64,000 nucleotides of DNA from Fulvitalea axinellae (GTDB lineage Bacteria; Bacteroidota; Bacteroidia; Cytophagales; Cyclobacteriaceae), in assembly GCF_036492835.1 (NCBI RefSeq), contig NZ_AP025316.1:62001-126000 (forward strand), written 5' to 3'. The notes beneath the pieces are model-generated. The model ran no database searches and was not told where the DNA came from. It was given only the letters and a program-made list of their open reading frames with translations. Both the position numbers and the translations under genes were made by a program. Below are positions 61,363-64,000 of this stretch, piece after piece (positions within the stretch are counted from its first letter, which is position 1; each line of letters opens with the position of its first letter).

Positions 61363-62560
61363 AACTGAACTTTCGCTCTCCCTGCATTTGGGAGAGCGAT
61401 TCTTAATGAATATATTTCAGGCCGACCGCAAGGCGTCAAGTTCTTCCATGGCAGCCTTTATCATCTTCAAATACAATTTTGATTTTATCGCAAAGTGATT
61501 CAGCTTCTCCTTAACCTTCAGTTTTTCCAGTTTTATGTAGGCGATCATGGAAGCGAAGATGTGGTTCAATTGGGTAATCTCCATCTTTGTGGGAGACTTG
61601 CCTAACATCGTGTTTTGCTTGAGCGACTTATGGAACTCCTCGACTTTCCACCGTTTTTGGTAGATCGCTACGATATCCTCGAAAGCCATGTTCTCCCCGT
61701 TGGTAACCAGCCATTGTTCCGCGGTCGACCGGTCCCTGTTTGTAAAGACTTGTTTGGCGAGCGTGACAGGAAAATCAACTCCCTTGACCCACACCCGCTT
61801 CACTTGACCGCTTTCAATAGGCGCATCCGAAACGTGAATGAATTTGCCCTCGTTTTTGTCCTTTTCGCTCATTGCTATATTCCTGTTGCTCTTCAGCGGG
61901 CAAACGAAAACCTTCTTGAGCTTGTAATGAATATACTTCAGCGTATCGCTGGCGGTGAACCACGTATCGAAAAGAATGTACCTGAAAACCAGTTTGTTCA
62001 GAAAGTTTAGACGGTGTAAAACTTCCAGTACCATCTCATTTTTCGTTTTCTCGCTTTTACGCTTTTCCTTCCCGTTCTTGTCTATGTATTTCACCGTCTT
62101 GTGGACGATCTCATAAGCGACCGGACAGTTAACCGTTTGTCCTTCCACGGTATTGCTCAGAAGAAAGTTAAGGGAGTTGATCCCTTTGACCGCTTTGCCT
62201 ACAGTATGGTCGAAATGATAAGCTACGATGTCGTTTTCCGAGGAATGAGGCTTGTGGACAATGCAATCGTCGATACTCAAAACCGCCTCTTCGCCCTCAA
62301 TACTCCTGGCGAAAGACTTCACCTCTTTCCAAAAAGCCTTTTGGTCCATGTCCGGTTGCTTGAGGAGGTCGCTGAAATAATCATGGGGAATCTGATTGTC
62401 CAAAGATGCTGAGAGCCCTGTTGAGGTGGCTTGCCCTCGACTGGCAATAAGATAATCCGTGTATAATTCAAATCCGTCTCTCCTTTTCATTTTTCAAAAA
62501 TCGGTCACTTATCATATAATTTCCAAAATTGCAATAGGAAAGGCGAGCGAAAGGTCAGTT
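61363..62560 (-). mobile_element. IS701-like insertion sequence
   Basis: A 1.2-kb element bounded by imperfect inverted repeats: AACTGAACTTTCGCTCTCC (left, from 61363) against AACTGACCTTTCGCTCGCC (right, reading inward from 62560), 17 of 19 bases matching. It contains one intact DDE transposase. Immediately inside the left end, a perfect 9-bp hairpin (CGCTCTCCC / GGGAGAGCG, 61374-61398) can terminate the transposase transcript. A clear target duplication is not visible at the ends chosen. Confidence 0.8.
61417..62490 (-). CDS. IS701-type DDE transposase
   Basis: A 357-residue transposase. The opening YTDYLIASRGQATSTGLSASLDNQIPHDYFSDLL is typical of IS701-like elements. The RNase-H-fold catalytic positions are visible as LSIDDCIVHKP (first Asp), FDTWFTASDTL (second Asp) and YQKRWKVEEFHKSLKQN (Glu of the Y-(2)-R-(3)-E-(6)-K motif). 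The frame is uninterrupted, so the element may be active. It ends 54 bases from the left inverted repeat. Confidence 0.9.
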   Translation of the reverse strand: MKRRDGFELYTDYLIASRGQATSTGLSASLDNQIPHDYFSDLLKQPDMDQKAFWKEVKSFARSIEGEEAVLSIDDCIVHKPHSSENDIVAYHFDHTVGKAVKGINSLNFLLSNTVEGQTVNCPVAYEIVHKTVKYIDKNGKEKRKSEKTKNEMVLEVLHRLNFLNKLVFRYILFDTWFTASDTLKYIHYKLKKVFVCPLKSNRNIAMSEKDKNEGKFIHVSDAPIESGQVKRVWVKGVDFPVTLAKQVFTNRDRSTAEQWLVTNGENMAFEDIVAIYQKRWKVEEFHKSLKQNTMLGKSPTKMEITQLNHIFASMIAYIKLEKLKVKEKLNHFAIKSKLYLKMIKAAMEELDALRSA

Positions 62561-62960
62561 ACAACTCACTATACTCTTAAATTAGGATGCTGTCGTTTAA
62601 CCTAAAATCTCTTTTATCTCTAGCCCCACACGCATTTAACATCACGGCTTTTATTGGAATACAATAACCGAATCGTATCTCAGAAATAAATTTGTCCATG
62701 GCGTTATAGCCACTCACCAACACCTCTATATTATCCTGTTTTTTAGCAAGTATTTTATAACTTACCAATAAATATCAGAAAAGCCTCTGAATTACGGTTG
62801 TATATACCTGAAGTTCGTAATGGCTATTCAAGTTGTGATCCGATTTCCATTTTTCGGATCCAAAAACTTCATTGGAACAGCACCTAATTCGTAGAACTAA
62901 GACCAAATGGATTTACCCTTTAACGATTCCCCAATAAACTCTTAGCTTTAACCACTACCT
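62561..62960. other. Intergenic region right of the IS
   Basis: 400 A+T-rich bases. A 63-codon minus-strand frame (62577-62768, starting with TTG) reads ILAKKQDNIEVLVSGYNAMDKF and could be the remnant of a gene cut by the IS, but there is no ATG or family match. GATACCTAATG-like and CTAAGACCAAATGG bits (62897-62911) recall the dispersed repeat. Confidence 0.35.
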
Positions 62961-63221
62961 ATGAAATATGTACTTTTCAGCTTTTATGCCGCAGTCCACT
63001 TTTATTTGCTGGCGTTTACCTATATCAGGTATAACTCCGTAATAAACGGGTACTTAGTGTTCATTCCCGTTATGCTCTCCATAATATGCTTAGTCGCATT
63101 AGTATGTGACAAGATATTCAAACTCTCAGGGTTTGAGTTTAAGCTTTGGAAAGCGTTAGGGTATATTTCGTTCGCAATATCTTATACCTTCTTTATGTTG
63201 AAATATGTCCCCGCTATTTAA
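62961..63221 (+). CDS. Small membrane protein, function unknown
   Basis: An 86-residue protein with three predicted membrane helices (YVLFSFYAAVHFYLLAFTYI, YLVFIPVMLSIICLVALVC, LWKALGYISFAISYTFFMLKYV). No family recognised. ATG start at 62961. It stands alone between the IS and the next secreted gene. Confidence 0.55.
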   Translation: MKYVLFSFYAAVHFYLLAFTYIRYNSVINGYLVFIPVMLSIICLVALVCDKIFKLSGFEFKLWKALGYISFAISYTFFMLKYVPAI

Positions 63222-63435
63222 AAAAGCCCTGTTTTTCTGTGGTGTTCCTCCAAAATTTCGACCCAATAAGCTTCGTTGATGTTAGGCAGATTTCTGAATT
63301 AAAGGTATTGTTTGCCAGACTCATTCGGTCTTTTGGACGGAGTCCGAATGGACACGTTAATTATGTGCTATTGTGTTGCATTTAACTACCTTCCTTTTTT
63401 ACAAAAAAAAGGATCTTTGTGAATTGTGCCCGCAA

Positions 63436-63467
63436 GGTGCTTTGGGGCATGCTAAAGCCTTTTTTTT
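63436..63467 (+). terminator. Candidate intrinsic terminator
   Basis: GCTTT-GGGGCATGCT-AAAGC hairpin followed by T8, downstream of the small membrane protein. Confidence 0.55.
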
Positions 63468-63515
63468 AGCTTAGATTGCGAGAAGATCTACTTTAGGCTA
63501 AATCACATATCAACG

Positions 63516-64000
63516 ATGAAAAAACTTTTTATGTCTTTGGCGCTTGTTGCGTCATTGCCCATAGCTAGTCTGAAGGCCCAACAAAAGAACACTAAGGGAA
63601 ATGTTGTGGCCTACTTCGGGGAGGAAAAAAAGGTGGCTGTGCACGAAGGCACGGTATTGCACCAATTCACCGAAGGACTGTACGTTAATTCGAAACTCAA
63701 TTACGGCAGAATTCCGGTGGCTAAGGACAACTTGGCCAAGCAACTGTTTGACGGGACTTTCGCGACTCCGAATGCCGGCGCCACGGCTTGCCTTACGGCC
63801 GACGGCGAAAAGGCGGTTTGGGAAAACATTACCGCCGGCAAGGACCATTTCTTCAAGAACAGGCACCTGCGCACCGGGCACCTCTACCTGAGCTACGAGT
63901 CGGACAAGGAGCAATTGGCTCTGCTGGCCACTACGGCCAACACCGCTACCTTCGTGAACGGCATGCCTCACGAGGGCGACCACTACAACTTCGGTTGGTC
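63516..64000 (+). CDS. Secreted protein, N-terminal part; possibly an alpha/beta-hydrolase accessory domain (runs off the window)
   Basis: The first 161 residues of an exported protein. Signal peptide MKKLFMSLALVASLPIASLKAQ. The mature part (ATACLTADGEKAVWENITAGKDHFFKNRHLRTGHLYLSYESDKEQLALLATTANTATFVNGMPHEGDHYNFGW) resembles the beta-sandwich N-terminal domain found in front of prolyl-oligopeptidase/alpha-beta-hydrolase catalytic domains in Bacteroidota and Planctomycetota. The typical phrases there are LRxGYLY and VNGxPRxGDxYxxGW. The catalytic part lies outside the window, so the function is not settled. Confidence 0.6.
   Translation, partial: MKKLFMSLALVASLPIASLKAQQKNTKGNVVAYFGEEKKVAVHEGTVLHQFTEGLYVNSKLNYGRIPVAKDNLAKQLFDGTFATPNAGATACLTADGEKAVWENITAGKDHFFKNRHLRTGHLYLSYESDKEQLALLATTANTATFVNGMPHEGDHYNFGW

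Noticed and set aside
62577-62768. 63-codon minus-strand frame next to the IS
   Set aside because: TTG start only, no family match; at best a fragment of a disrupted gene, so described only under the intergenic entry.
1-64000. CRISPR array, tRNA, rRNA, prophage or origin of replication
   Set aside because: No regularly spaced repeats, cloverleaf-like or rRNA sequence, phage structural genes or DnaA-box cluster were seen on reading through.

Overview
The window reads as chromosome from a member of the Bacteroidota, most likely a free-living or host-associated Cytophagales relative (inference). Supporting signs are a SusC-type TonB-dependent receptor, an ECF sigma / FecR / STN-TonB-receptor relay, DUF3078, DUF4249 and DUF4252 proteins, many lipoproteins, several glycoside hydrolases, and promoters of the Bacteroidota type (TTG, 19-23 bp, then TAnnTTTG). 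No tRNA, rRNA, CRISPR array or replication origin is visible.

Layout. 1-3.0 kb: a FAS1-domain lipoprotein overlapping the start of a SusC receptor that leaves the window. 3.3-6.7 kb: a P-type H+-ATPase coupled to a DUF3078 protein. 6.9-10.1 kb: an MBL-fold protein, endonuclease V, a strong candidate structured ncRNA (8272-8480, minus), and an HxlR regulator facing an NTF2-like/membrane gene pair across a two-site operator. 10.2-15.4 kb: an iron- or carbohydrate-type ECF sigma, FecR anti-sigma, TonB receptor and DUF4249 lipoprotein operon. 15.5-22.3 kb: an alkaline-phosphatase-superfamily enzyme with a GH2 glycosidase, a divergent AraC regulator, and an ACR3 arsenite pump with an ArsR-like operator.

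22.5-31.8 kb is the most unusual part. Four large, non-secretory-looking proteins lie together: two with C-terminal lipid-kinase/actin-fragmin-kinase-like domains and two that resemble the HopA1 family. A kinase next to a HopA1-type lyase is the enzyme pair that dehydrates Ser/Thr in class V lanthipeptides and thioamitides. Here the pair is duplicated and carried by proteins with toxin/effector-style N-termini. A further protein of the same N-terminal style, with an amidoligase-like fold, is at 39.7-41.1 kb. Together they suggest an arsenal of protein-modifying effectors; this is inference from motifs.

32-34 kb is an A+T-rich patch with an IS30-type HTH relic, a tyrosine phosphatase and an unknown protein. 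34.6-39.7 kb holds a 1358-residue NPCBM/beta-propeller/cytochrome/FGE fusion and a YARHG protein. 41.2-46.8 kb is a complete RND efflux operon. 47.1-49.4 kb is an MBL-DUF1566-EF-hand fusion. 51.3-53.9 kb is an ECF sigma / anti-sigma-like / two DUF4252 operon with palindromic intergenic repeats. 54.0-61.3 kb holds GH63 and GH20 enzymes, an NTF2-like protein and a PD40 lipoprotein. 61.4-62.6 kb is an intact IS701-like insertion sequence. The window ends inside a secreted protein.
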